This document shows, piece by piece, positions 46,161-53,923 of a stretch of DNA of 64,000 nucleotides; positions within the stretch are counted from its first letter, which is position 1; each line of letters starts with the position of its first letter. Location: positions 248,001 to 312,000 of the forward strand of contig OZ244895.1 in the NCBI GenBank assembly GCA_965221555.1, written 5' to 3'. The translations under genes and the position numbers were made by a program. The notes under the pieces were generated by a model. The model worked only from the letters and a program-made list of their open reading frames with translations, was not told the origin of the DNA and did no database searches. This DNA comes from JAJEAD01 sp965221555. GTDB taxonomy: Bacteria > Pseudomonadota > Gammaproteobacteria > HK1.

Positions 46161-47287
46161 GCCACCGCACCCCCGGGTCCGGTTCCCGTGCCTTCTCCGG
46201 CTACGGCTCCGGCTCCGGCGGCGGCGCCGCCTGCCGCTCCCCCCGCCGCGCGGGGGCCCGCACCAGTCTCGGCCGCGCTCTCGAAGCCGGCGGCCGCTCC
46301 GCCCCCCGCCTCTCCCGCGAAGTGGCACTTCGCCCGATGTCCGTCCGCGAGTCGCGCCTCGGGGGGTGGGAGGCTGCCGCACACCTCCGCCACCCGGGGA
46401 CAGCGCGGCGCGAATACGCAGCCCTTAGACAACGCGACGAGGTCGGGAACGTCGCCGGGGATCGTCGGCAAGGCGCGGCTCCTTCCCGCGATCCGGGCCG
46501 GGTCGCACTGAAGCAGCTTGCCGGTGTAGGGATGCCCGGGGCGGTGAAAGATGTCGCGCACCGTGCCGCGCTCCACCACTTCTCCGCCGTACATCACGAT
46601 CACATGGTCGCAGAGTTCGGCGATCACCCCGAGGTGATGGGAGATGAACAGAATCGCGCAACCTTCGCTGCGTTGCAGCTCCTTCAGCCGGTGGATGATC
46701 TGCACCTCCAGGGTCGCGTCGAGAGCGGTGGTCGGCTCGTCCGCGATCAGCAGCGCGGGCTCGGTCTCTAGCGCCATCGCGATCGCGATGCGCTGGCGCA
46801 TCCCGCCCGAGAATTGATGGGGATAGTGCTCCATGCGCCGCTCCGCGTCCGGAATCCCGACCCGACGCAGCATCTCCACCGCCCGCGCGCGCTTCTCCTC
46901 CCGGCTGCGCGAGCGCCGGTACTGGATGTCCACCATCTGGGTGCCGATGGTGAGCACCGGGTTGAGCGAGGTCATGGGGTCCTGGAAGACCATCGATATC
47001 CGCTCGCCGCGGATCGCGCGCATCTCGGCGTCCGACGCCTTCAGCAGGTCCCGACCCTCGAAACGCACCTCCCCCGAGGCGATGCGGGTGTTCTCCGCGA
47101 GCAGGCGCATCACCGCCCCGGCGAGGGTCGACTTCCCCGATCCGCTCTCGCCGACCACGCCCACCACCGACCCCGCCGGCACGTCGAGGTCCACGTCGCG
47201 CAGCGCCTTGAGCGCTCCCCGCGCGGTGGCGAACTCCACGTTGAGGCCGCGCACCTCGAGCACCGCACCCTTTGCTCCCACCCTCAT
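46157..47287 (-). CDS. Dipeptide-type ABC importer ATPase (OppD-like) with Gly/Ala-rich tail
   Basis: A 376-residue ATPase: GESGSGKSTL, MVFQDPMTSLNPVLTIG, FSGGMRQRIAIAMAL, LLIADEPTTALD, FISHHLG, and a Cys segment CVFAPRCPRVAEVC. It is paralogous to 13868-14848 but extends about 45 residues further in a low-complexity Gly/Ala tail encoded by simple GCC/GGC-rich sequence (46160-46300), probably an expansion. A 211-base gap with REP-like hairpins separates it from the permease genes upstream. Confidence 0.9.
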   Translation of the reverse strand: MRVGAKGAVLEVRGLNVEFATARGALKALRDVDLDVPAGSVVGVVGESGSGKSTLAGAVMRLLAENTRIASGEVRFEGRDLLKASDAEMRAIRGERISMVFQDPMTSLNPVLTIGTQMVDIQYRRSRSREEKRARAVEMLRRVGIPDAERRMEHYPHQFSGGMRQRIAIAMALETEPALLIADEPTTALDATLEVQIIHRLKELQRSEGCAILFISHHLGVIAELCDHVIVMYGGEVVERGTVRDIFHRPGHPYTGKLLQCDPARIAGRSRALPTIPGDVPDLVALSKGCVFAPRCPRVAEVCGSLPPPEARLADGHRAKCHFAGEAGGGAAAGFESAAETGAGPRAAGGAAGGAAAGAGAVAGEGTGTGPGGAVA

Positions 47288-47324
47288 GGCGACCCCTTGC
47301 GCATTCGCGGCCGGTCAGACCGGC

Positions 47325-47410
47325 GTACTCCCGCTCTCGCGGGAACGACGCGGACCGAACCCCGACCCGCCCGGCCTCATTCCCGCGAGATCGGGTGTCC
47401 ACCGGTCCGC
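47325..47410. repeat. REP-like palindrome pair
   Basis: ACTCCCGCTCTCGCGGGAAC (47330-47349) and CATTCCCGCGAGATCGGGTG (47379-47398) are two copies, in opposite orientations, of the common CCCGC-N-GCGGG REP-type motif. They sit in the gap inside the importer operon, where such hairpins often affect mRNA stability. They are unrelated to the larger R repeats. Confidence 0.55.
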
Positions 47411-47498
47411 GCGGCGCCAACGAGGGCAGGGGAAGCAGGGACCCTGGCGCATGTACGTCACGGTTCGCCAAGTGCGAGGGTCGACGGGCCGCACGGGT

Positions 47499-48383
47499 TC
47501 ACACGTCCCTGCGGAGCTTCGGGTCGAACACGTCCCGCAGACTCTCGCCGAGGAAGGTGAAGCCGAGCGTAGTGATGATGACCGGCACGCCACCCGCGAT
47601 CGCCGGCCAGGGGGTGTTGTACAGGAAGGAGTAGCCGTCGTTGAGGATGGTGCCCCAGCTCGGCGTCGGCGGCCTCACCCCCATGCCGAGGAAGGACAGT
47701 CCCGCCTCGATGGTGATCACGAAGGGGATGTCCATGCTCGCTAGGATCAGCAGCGGACCGATCACGTTCGGCAGGATGTGCACCGCGAGGATGCGCACGA
47801 AGCCCGCGCCCATAACCCGTTCCGCCATGATGAACTCGGCGTTGCGCAGCGCCAGGGTCTGCGTGCGCACCATGCGCGCGTAGATCGGGATCTGGGTGGC
47901 CACCACGACCACGATCACCGTCTCCAGGCTGGGCCCGAGCAAAGTGATGAGGGCGAGCGCGAACATCACGGTCGGAAAGGAGCGCACGGTGTCGAAGAGA
48001 AGCACCAGGGCGTGGTCGAGCCAGCGCGGCCCGAAACCGGCGACGAGTCCCAGCACCAGCCCGATCGCGAGCGCCACCCCGATGGCCACGAGCGAGACCT
48101 CGAGCGCGATCCGCCCGCCCACGAGAACCCGCGAGAAGATGTCGCGGCCGAGCTGGTCGGTACCGAGCAGGTGCTCGGCGCTCGGAGGCTCGAGCTTGGA
48201 CCGGATGTCTATCTTGTTGGGATCGTAGGGCGCGAACCACTCCGCCCCGAGCGCGCTCACCACGACCACCAGCACCATCACCAGACCCAGGGCGCCGAGC
48301 GGCTCGCGCACCACGCGCAGGAGCGAGCGTCGCAACGCGGTCCACGCGCCGGGGTAGGCGGTTGAAGATGCGTCCGCCGTCAT
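47499..48383 (-). CDS. Dipeptide-type ABC importer permease (DppC-like), second cluster
   Basis: A 294-residue permease with LLGTDQLGRDIFSRVLVGGR, five to six helices and the EAA loop GAGFVRILAVHILPNVIGPLL, closely matching the permease at 14996-15901. The end, GESLRDVFDPKLRRDV, is normal for DppC. It follows the DppB-like gene by ten bases. Confidence 0.92.
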   Translation of the reverse strand: MTADASSTAYPGAWTALRRSLLRVVREPLGALGLVMVLVVVVSALGAEWFAPYDPNKIDIRSKLEPPSAEHLLGTDQLGRDIFSRVLVGGRIALEVSLVAIGVALAIGLVLGLVAGFGPRWLDHALVLLFDTVRSFPTVMFALALITLLGPSLETVIVVVVATQIPIYARMVRTQTLALRNAEFIMAERVMGAGFVRILAVHILPNVIGPLLILASMDIPFVITIEAGLSFLGMGVRPPTPSWGTILNDGYSFLYNTPWPAIAGGVPVIITTLGFTFLGESLRDVFDPKLRRDV

Positions 48384-48393
48384 CGTCGTCTCG

Positions 48394-49338
48394 TCAGTGC
48401 TCGCCGCGCACGCGCGGATCGACCAGCGCGTTGATGAGGTCGCTCAGGGTGGTGCTGACCACGAAGAGGACAGTGGTGACCAGCACCGCCCCCATCACCA
48501 CCGGGTAGTTGCGGGTGCCGACCGCGTCGAATATGAGGCGGCCCACCCCGGGCCGAGCGAACACGATCTCCGCGAACACCGCGCTCGATATGAGGATCCC
48601 GATGCCCATCCCGAGCAGCGTGATGGTGGGCAGGATCGCGAGGCGCAGCACGTACTTGAGCACGATGGTGCGCTCGGGCAGCCCGAAGGCGCGCGCGGTG
48701 CGCACATGAGCCTCACCGAGGATCTCCAGCATCGAGGCGCGCACCAGGCGCGCCAGGTAGCCCACCCAGCCGAGTCCCACCGCGAAGGCGGGCAGCACCA
48801 GATGCCAGGCCTGATTGGCGAGGTCGCCGGGCGTCCCCGCCCCGATCGCGGGCAACCACTTGAGCGTGACCGCGAAGAGCATCACCGCGTAGATCGCGAC
48901 CACGAAGGAGGGGATCGCGATACAGCTCACCGAGAGCACGCCCGCGATGCGATCGAGCACGCTGTTGCGGTAGATGGCGGAGACGCAACCCAGCGGGATG
49001 CCGAGCAGCATCGCCCAGCCGATCCCGGTCAGCACCAGCACCACGGTATGCGGCAGTTGCTCGAACACGATGGCGGTGACGGGGCGGTTCTTGAAGACAT
49101 CGACGCCGAGGTCCCCGGTGGCGACGTTGCCCAGGAAGTTGAAGATCTGCACCGGCAGGGGATCGTCGAGCCCCAGCTTCTCGTGGATTGCGGCCTGAAG
49201 CTCCGGACTCGCGCGGGGACCCAGCACGATCTTCACCGGATCGCCGGGGACCAGGTGGATCATGCTGTAGAGCAGGGACACCGCGACGACGACGATGATC
49301 ACCCCGAGCACGATGCGCTTGCACATGTAGAGCCACAT
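48394..49338 (-). CDS. Dipeptide-type ABC importer permease (DppB-like), second cluster
   Basis: A 314-residue permease, the same length as its paralogue at 15882-16826 and sharing long stretches such as GLGWVGYLARLVRASMLE and FAEIVFARPGVGRLIFD. It has the LVPGDPV loop and the EAA loop GEAHVRTARAFGLPERTI. It is the first gene of the minus-strand importer operon; its binding protein is probably the plus-strand gene at 50889, on the far side of the NYN island. Confidence 0.92.
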   Translation of the reverse strand: MWLYMCKRIVLGVIIVVVAVSLLYSMIHLVPGDPVKIVLGPRASPELQAAIHEKLGLDDPLPVQIFNFLGNVATGDLGVDVFKNRPVTAIVFEQLPHTVVLVLTGIGWAMLLGIPLGCVSAIYRNSVLDRIAGVLSVSCIAIPSFVVAIYAVMLFAVTLKWLPAIGAGTPGDLANQAWHLVLPAFAVGLGWVGYLARLVRASMLEILGEAHVRTARAFGLPERTIVLKYVLRLAILPTITLLGMGIGILISSAVFAEIVFARPGVGRLIFDAVGTRNYPVVMGAVLVTTVLFVVSTTLSDLINALVDPRVRGEH

Positions 49339-49464
49339 GGGCCGAATCAGCTCCTCGCATCTCGTCTTCGCCTGGGGCGCCGAAACGCCGGGCGGCGCGC
49401 CAGTCTATCGCAGCTCCGGCGCCCTCATGGGTACTCCGCACGCGTGAGGACCACGATCACGACC

Positions 49465-49542
49465 ATGCAGCGGCGCAGCTATCCGGCGGACTTCAGGGCG
49501 CAGATCGCCGGACACTCCCGCGAAATGCCATCAGAGAAGTGA
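49465..49542 (+). pseudogene. Possible remnant of an insertion-sequence transposase N terminus
   Basis: A 25-codon stretch starting at 49465, MQRRSYPADFRAQIAGHSRE then MPSEK and a stop, resembles the first residues of IS3-type OrfA proteins (basic start followed by a YPxEFR pattern). The rest of any element is missing. It is too short to be certain. Confidence 0.3.
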
Positions 49543-49577
49543 CATCTCTTCCGATGCCGATCGCAATCACGCTCGTT

Positions 49578-49612
49578 GGCCGGAACTGACTTACCGATAT
49601 CACGTTCCGGCC
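49578..49612 (-). terminator. Strong inverted repeat after the NYN gene
   Basis: GGCCGGAAC and GTTCCGGCC form a perfect 9-bp stem with a 17-base loop, 12 bases downstream of the NYN stop codon. No T-run follows on the minus strand, so it may be a weak or Rho-assisted terminator, or the end of a lost mobile element. Confidence 0.4.
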
Positions 49613-49623
49613 CGTCGAGCTCC

Positions 49624-50277
49624 TCACGATGCGGGTGTGGCGCCAACGGGCGGGGAGACGCGTCGATGGGTCAGGTCGAGCTCAACCGGATTCCTCGCGG
49701 GTGCGAGTTCGAACCCCGGCCGGGATTGCTCCAGAAAGGTAATCGCCTCGTAGAAGTCGTCCAACGACACGAACACGCCATGTTGCTCTGCCCAGATACG
49801 CATCCGCTGATTTGTGGAGTGTGCCCATGAGAGGATCTCGATTCTCCACTGGCGTTTGTGCATTCGCTCCAGTGTGCTGTGAAACCCGGCACCCTCAAGG
49901 TAACCGGCGCCGTCCCCGGTCAGTAGCACCACTATGCCCGGGTCCCCGTTGAAATCGAGGGCGTCTTCCAACATCCGCAACTGGATCATTCGGTCCGGCA
50001 TGCCCTGTTCGCCGCGGCCGGGGTTACCGCGATCGAACAGGTGGACTTCCACGCCTCCGCCTTCCATCCGATTCCACAACTGACGCATCTCCGGTGGCAC
50101 GGAGCCGGCGGCAAACGCCTTCATCACGTGCCGGTCGGCATGCGCCAGACGCAGCATGTTTTCGAAGTGGATGCGAACGCGAGATCGCGCATCAGGCCCT
50201 CTCTCCCGTTCTTCGGCCAAGCGTTGCGCTTCGTGGAATATGTTCGAGTTGTCCCAGTAGATGAAGACGCTTTCCAT
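49624..50277 (-). CDS. NYN (PIN-like) domain protein
   Basis: A 217-residue protein with the NYN/PIN-like nuclease fold: VFIYWDNSNIFHEAQRL at the start gives the first acidic residue (WDNSN), DRMIQLRMLEDALDF the middle acidic region, and IVVLLTGDGAGYLEGAGF the third (TGDGAGY). This arrangement is typical of NYN ribonucleases such as LabA/LOTUS-associated proteins. The ATG at 50277 gives the MESVFIYWDNSN start; the frame continues upstream. It is less GC-rich than its surroundings. A small gene (50285-50488) lies immediately upstream. Confidence 0.8.
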   Translation of the reverse strand: MESVFIYWDNSNIFHEAQRLAEERERGPDARSRVRIHFENMLRLAHADRHVMKAFAAGSVPPEMRQLWNRMEGGGVEVHLFDRGNPGRGEQGMPDRMIQLRMLEDALDFNGDPGIVVLLTGDGAGYLEGAGFHSTLERMHKRQWRIEILSWAHSTNQRMRIWAEQHGVFVSLDDFYEAITFLEQSRPGFELAPARNPVELDLTHRRVSPPVGATPAS

Positions 50278-50284
50278 GTCGGCC

Positions 50285-50488
50285 TCAATACGACAAAAGT
50301 CGGAGTTGCTGGATGGGATACGCACCCGGCGTAGTGTCTATCGCCAGCCCGTCGACCACCACGTCAACGACGCCGCGGGAGCTTGCCGCCGTCGCCATCA
50401 ACCCGGTCCGGCAGACGAGGTGCTCGGTCTGCCCCTGGTTTGTCGCTTTGCCGTCCTGTGAGTTCATCCGAATGAGCGAGACTGTCAT
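50285..50488 (-). CDS. Small hypothetical protein upstream of NYN gene
   Basis: A 67-residue product (MTVSLIRMNSQDGKATNQGQ...) with a hydrophobic beta-like stretch, GVVDVVVDGLAIDT. The ATG at 50488 has a good site, GAGGGGG, about six bases upstream, and the stop is eight bases before the NYN start, so the two look like one operon. I do not recognise a family. A toxin-antitoxin-like pairing with the NYN nuclease is conceivable but unsupported beyond gene order. Confidence 0.5.
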   Translation of the reverse strand: MTVSLIRMNSQDGKATNQGQTEHLVCRTGLMATAASSRGVVDVVVDGLAIDTTPGAYPIQQLRLLSY

Positions 50489-50561
50489 CGTGCCCCCTCT
50501 TCCGCATCGGCAAAGACCCACGACGCCATTCTGTATCTTCGCCAACGAAACACTATCAGGT

Positions 50562-50578
50562 TGACCCGCTCCGGGTCA
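50562..50578. promoter_or_regulatory. Perfect 7-bp dyad, possible operator
   Basis: TGACCCG-CTC-CGGGTCA is a perfect 7-bp inverted repeat in the divergent spacer between the small gene at 50488 and the binding-protein gene at 50889. It is placed where an operator for either would be expected. No regulator is known. Confidence 0.35.
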
Positions 50579-50660
50579 CGGAATCGGGAATCTCGCCGGG
50601 AGCGAGGTGGACCAGGACGGCAAGGCGTGTTCGAGCACTCTGGTCCATGTCCGAAGATTC

Positions 50661-50706
50661 AAAGGATATCTGATTTATTTGTCAATGATAAATTTTCTTT
50701 CATACA
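50661..50706 (+). promoter_or_regulatory. AT-rich promoter-like tract
   Basis: A strongly AT-rich run, with TTGTCA at 50679-50684 as a -35 candidate and CATACA 16 bp later as a weak -10, stands out in this GC-rich DNA. It lies about 185 bases before the binding-protein gene and could be its promoter. The rest of 50489-50888 holds no recognisable gene. Confidence 0.4.
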
Positions 50707-50888
50707 GAGCTCTTCCGTCAGGAGGCGGGCCGGCGGCCCGCGACTTCTCCGGCAACCGCACGCCCTGCGAAGGCACTCTTCGCTGCGATCCAGGCGGCCT
50801 CCGGGCCAATGGCCGGTTGGAGCCTCCGCCCGCCTTCAATCCCCCGGTGGGTTGGGATACTCTGGCGCCCCGTCTTGAGGAGGAAAAA

Positions 50889-52436
50889 ATGAACAGACTC
50901 GCCCCCATTTCCCGGCGCCGCTTCCTCGGCACCACCGCCGCGGCGCTCGCCGCCTCCGGGCCCGGCGCCTCGGTGCTCGCCGATGCGCACGGCGACACGC
51001 TGCGCATGCGCACCCCGTCCGACATCGTTAACGTCGATCCCGCCTTCTGGCAGAACACCGGCGACCTGTGGACCATGGATGCGGTGCTGCCGAAGCTCAT
51101 CAACTTCAAGCCCGGCGACAAGTGGGAATGGGAGCTCTACTGCGCGGAGTCGATCGAAGCGGTCGACGCGAAGACCATCAACTTCAAGCTCCGCCCCGGA
51201 TACCAGTGGAGCGACGGCTACGGCGAGCTCAGCGCCGAAGACGTCAAGTTCTCCTTCGAGCGCTATCTCGACGCCGATCTCGCCGCCCCCAACGGCGGGA
51301 ACTGGGCGCTGCTCGATCGGGTCGACGTGCACGATGCGATGAGCGGCACCATCGTCTTCCGGGAGCCCTTCTCCGCGGTGTGGTGGTTCGTGCTCCCTTA
51401 CGCGACCGGTTCGATCGTGTGCAAGCGGGCGGTGGAGGACGCGGGCGGCACGTACTCGCTCGAGCCGCCGGCCCAGTGCGGCCCCTACAAGATGGTGGAG
51501 CACGTCCCGAGCCAGTTGAGCGTGTTCGAAGCCCATTCCGGCTGGAATGGCCCGCAGCCCGCATTCAAGCGAGTCGAGTTCTATCCGATCACCGACTCCA
51601 AGGCGGCGGAGAACGCCATCCAGGCCGGACAGCTCGACATCGCCCGGGTCAGCCTCAGCATCGTGCCGCATCTGCGGGAGAACATGCCCGAAGGGCTCCA
51701 GATGCAGCTCAAGTCGAGCCCGGACAACGTGTGGCTGGGCATGAACATGGCGCACCCGAAGCTCTCCGACCTGCGGGTACGCCAGGCCATCCTGAAGGCG
51801 ATTGACGTCGACGCGATCCTCGAAGGGGCTTATTTCGGCGTCGCCGAACGCGCCCACGGCCCGGCCAGCAAGGGGCTGCTCGGTTACATCGACGAGCCCC
51901 CGCCCCCGCGCGACGTGGAGGGCGCGCGGGCGCTGCTCGCCGAGGCGGGGGTCGAAAGCCTCGACCTCGTTCTCGACACCCTCGCGGACACCGACTTCGT
52001 GACCGCGGGCCAGATCGTTCAGGCCAACCTCGCCGAAATCGGCATCAACCTGGAGATCGCCACCCACGAGGGCGGGACCTACTGGTCCCTGACCGAAACC
52101 AAGGGCAAGGAAGGGCTCGAAGTCCAGTTCCACCGCTGGATCGCGCCACCGGATCTCAACTGGACCACCCAGTGGCTGCTGCCGGAGCAGGCCGGGATAT
52201 GGAACTGGCAGTGGTTCGACAGCAAGCGCTTCGAGGAGCTGCACTTCGCGGCGATGGCGGAGACCGACAACACCAGGCGCCATCAGCTCCTGGTGGAATT
52301 GCAGAAGGAGATGGAAGCGAGCGGCGCCTACCTGTGGATCACCCAGCCGCCCCGGCCCATCGTGTGGAGCGACCATGTCGTCCCCGCCATGAAGCCGAAC
52401 GGCGATCCGCGCCTGGAGCTCTTCAGGAAGGCATGA
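50889..52436 (+). CDS. ABC importer substrate-binding protein, family 5, SBP_C
   Basis: A 515-residue exported binding protein. The signal RRRFLGTTAAALAASGPGAS has a twin-arginine look. The body shares WLGMNMAHPKLSDLRVRQAI and YQWSDGYGELSAEDVKFSFE with SBP_A, marking it as a paralogue. GAGGAGG six bases before the ATG is one of the best ribosome-binding sites in the window. It is transcribed away from the permease/ATPase operon ending at 45174, with the NYN island between, and most likely serves that importer. Confidence 0.9.
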   Translation: MNRLAPISRRRFLGTTAAALAASGPGASVLADAHGDTLRMRTPSDIVNVDPAFWQNTGDLWTMDAVLPKLINFKPGDKWEWELYCAESIEAVDAKTINFKLRPGYQWSDGYGELSAEDVKFSFERYLDADLAAPNGGNWALLDRVDVHDAMSGTIVFREPFSAVWWFVLPYATGSIVCKRAVEDAGGTYSLEPPAQCGPYKMVEHVPSQLSVFEAHSGWNGPQPAFKRVEFYPITDSKAAENAIQAGQLDIARVSLSIVPHLRENMPEGLQMQLKSSPDNVWLGMNMAHPKLSDLRVRQAILKAIDVDAILEGAYFGVAERAHGPASKGLLGYIDEPPPPRDVEGARALLAEAGVESLDLVLDTLADTDFVTAGQIVQANLAEIGINLEIATHEGGTYWSLTETKGKEGLEVQFHRWIAPPDLNWTTQWLLPEQAGIWNWQWFDSKRFEELHFAAMAETDNTRRHQLLVELQKEMEASGAYLWITQPPRPIVWSDHVVPAMKPNGDPRLELFRKA

Positions 52437-52530
52437 GGGCGCACGCCCGGGCCCCGCGAGGCGGTCGGCGGCGGACGCCGCCGACCATGCGGGCCCCGTC
52501 CGAAAACGAGCGCCCCGAAAATCCGCCTCC

Positions 52531-53319
52531 GTGAGCATCGACGACACCGCCGCCTTCCTCTCCCGCCTGCGTCTCGAGCACCGCTCGGTCGCGGAGCTGC
52601 CCGCGGACCTGATGCCCCCGGACCTCGCCTCCGCGTACCGGGTGCAGGCGATGCTTGTCGATGCGCTCTGCGCGCAATGGGGCGGCGAGCGGGCGGGATA
52701 CAAGGTGGCGGTTACCAACCCCGCCGCCCAGCGCATGCTCGGCGTGCCCCATCCGGTGTTCGGGCGCATCCTGAGTGCCCGTGTCCATCGCAGCCCCTTT
52801 CGCGCGCGCGCCGCCGACTACCGCACCTGCCTGGTCGAGGTGGAGATCGGGTTTCGCATGGCCGAAGACGTCCCGGAGCGCAAAGGCGGTCACGACCGCG
52901 CCTCCATCGCCCCTTGCGTTGGCGACCTCTATCCCGCCATCGAAGTGGTCGAGCACCACTTCGCCGGCATCGACAGGGTCACGCCCTTCTCTCTGGCGGC
53001 GGACAACGCCATCCACGGCGCCTGGATACACGGCGAAGCGGTCGCGGACTGGCGCGGAATCGACCTCGCCGCCCAGTCGACCCGCCTCCTCGTCGACGGC
53101 GAGGAGAACATGGTCGGCTCGGGCGGCAACGTGCTCGGCCACCCGCTCGAAGTCGTGGCCTGGCTCGCCAACGAGCTGCCGCGACACGGGCTGCGTCTCC
53201 GGCGCGGCGAATTCGTGACCACCGGCGTCACCACCGACGGCATCTACCCGGCGTCGGCGGGCGAGCACCTGGTCGCGGAGTTCCCCGGTCTGGGCCGGGT
53301 GGAGCTGCAACTGGACTGA
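52531..53319 (+). CDS. 2-keto-4-pentenoate hydratase-family protein
   Basis: A 262-residue member of the fumarylacetoacetate hydrolase/hydratase superfamily, nearest to MhpD-like hydratases and oxaloacetate/4-oxalocrotonate decarboxylases. The metal-binding carboxylates would lie in CLVEVEIGFRMAEDVPE (about residues 89-105). Other landmarks are YKVAVTNPAAQRMLGVPHP and VVAWLANEL. The substrate is not clear. The start is a GTG at 52531, 94 bases after SBP_C on the same strand, so a shared transcript is possible. Confidence 0.82.
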   Translation: MSIDDTAAFLSRLRLEHRSVAELPADLMPPDLASAYRVQAMLVDALCAQWGGERAGYKVAVTNPAAQRMLGVPHPVFGRILSARVHRSPFRARAADYRTCLVEVEIGFRMAEDVPERKGGHDRASIAPCVGDLYPAIEVVEHHFAGIDRVTPFSLAADNAIHGAWIHGEAVADWRGIDLAAQSTRLLVDGEENMVGSGGNVLGHPLEVVAWLANELPRHGLRLRRGEFVTTGVTTDGIYPASAGEHLVAEFPGLGRVELQLD

Positions 53320-53341
53320 GTCCCGGCCGCCCCGGCCGATC

Positions 53342-53920
53342 TCAGGCGCCCCAGCGCTCGACCAGCCGCTTCACCTCGGCGGCGAACGCCGCTTCCTTGA
53401 ACTCCTTGAATACCTTCCAGGAGCTGAAGGTCGTGGGATCGCTCACCCGATGGGGAAAGAGGACTCCGTCGAGGTGGTCGAGCTCGTGCTGGTAGGTGCC
53501 GGCGGAGTATCCCCGCACCGCAAAGCGGCGTGGTTCGCCGTCCCGCCCGTACCCCGAGACCTCGATCTCCAGGTGCCGGGTGACCGAGCCTCGCAGATTG
53601 GGCACGGACAGACAGCCCTCGTTGTTCTCGAAGGTCTGGTCCGAGAGCGGCGTGATGACCGGATTGACGAGCACGGTCTGCGGGATGGGCGGCTTGTAGG
53701 GGTAGCGCGGGTTGCGTCCCTTCACCTCGGCGATGAATATCCGCAGCGGTACGCCGATCTGATTGGCGGCGATGCCGGATCCATTCGCGGCATGCATGGA
53801 ATCGATGAGATCGTCGATACAGCCCTGCACGCGCGCGGTGCCGATGTCGCCGGGATCGACCTCCTCCGCCCGGGCCGCGAGCACGGGGTGGCCAATCTCG
53901 AGAATCTCGCGCACCGCCAT
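53342..53920 (-). CDS. def: Peptide deformylase
   Basis: Removes the N-formyl group from new proteins. All three motifs are present in the 192-residue product: GSGIAANQIG (motif 1), EGCLS (motif 2, Cys metal ligand) and YQHELDHLDG (motif 3, HExxH). It is longer at the C terminus than housekeeping Def and lies outside the usual fmt/def neighbourhood, starting three bases after the PhyH gene stop. It may therefore be an extra copy rather than the main deformylase. Confidence 0.92.
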   Translation of the reverse strand: MAVREILEIGHPVLAARAEEVDPGDIGTARVQGCIDDLIDSMHAANGSGIAANQIGVPLRIFIAEVKGRNPRYPYKPPIPQTVLVNPVITPLSDQTFENNEGCLSVPNLRGSVTRHLEIEVSGYGRDGEPRRFAVRGYSAGTYQHELDHLDGVLFPHRVSDPTTFSSWKVFKEFKEAAFAAEVKRLVERWGA

Positions 53921-53923
53921 CGT

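Noticed and set aside
42802..46170. A 1122-residue minus-strand open frame
   Set aside because: It crosses several clearly functional genes in wrong frames, and its text is Arg/Gly/Ala-rich without motifs.
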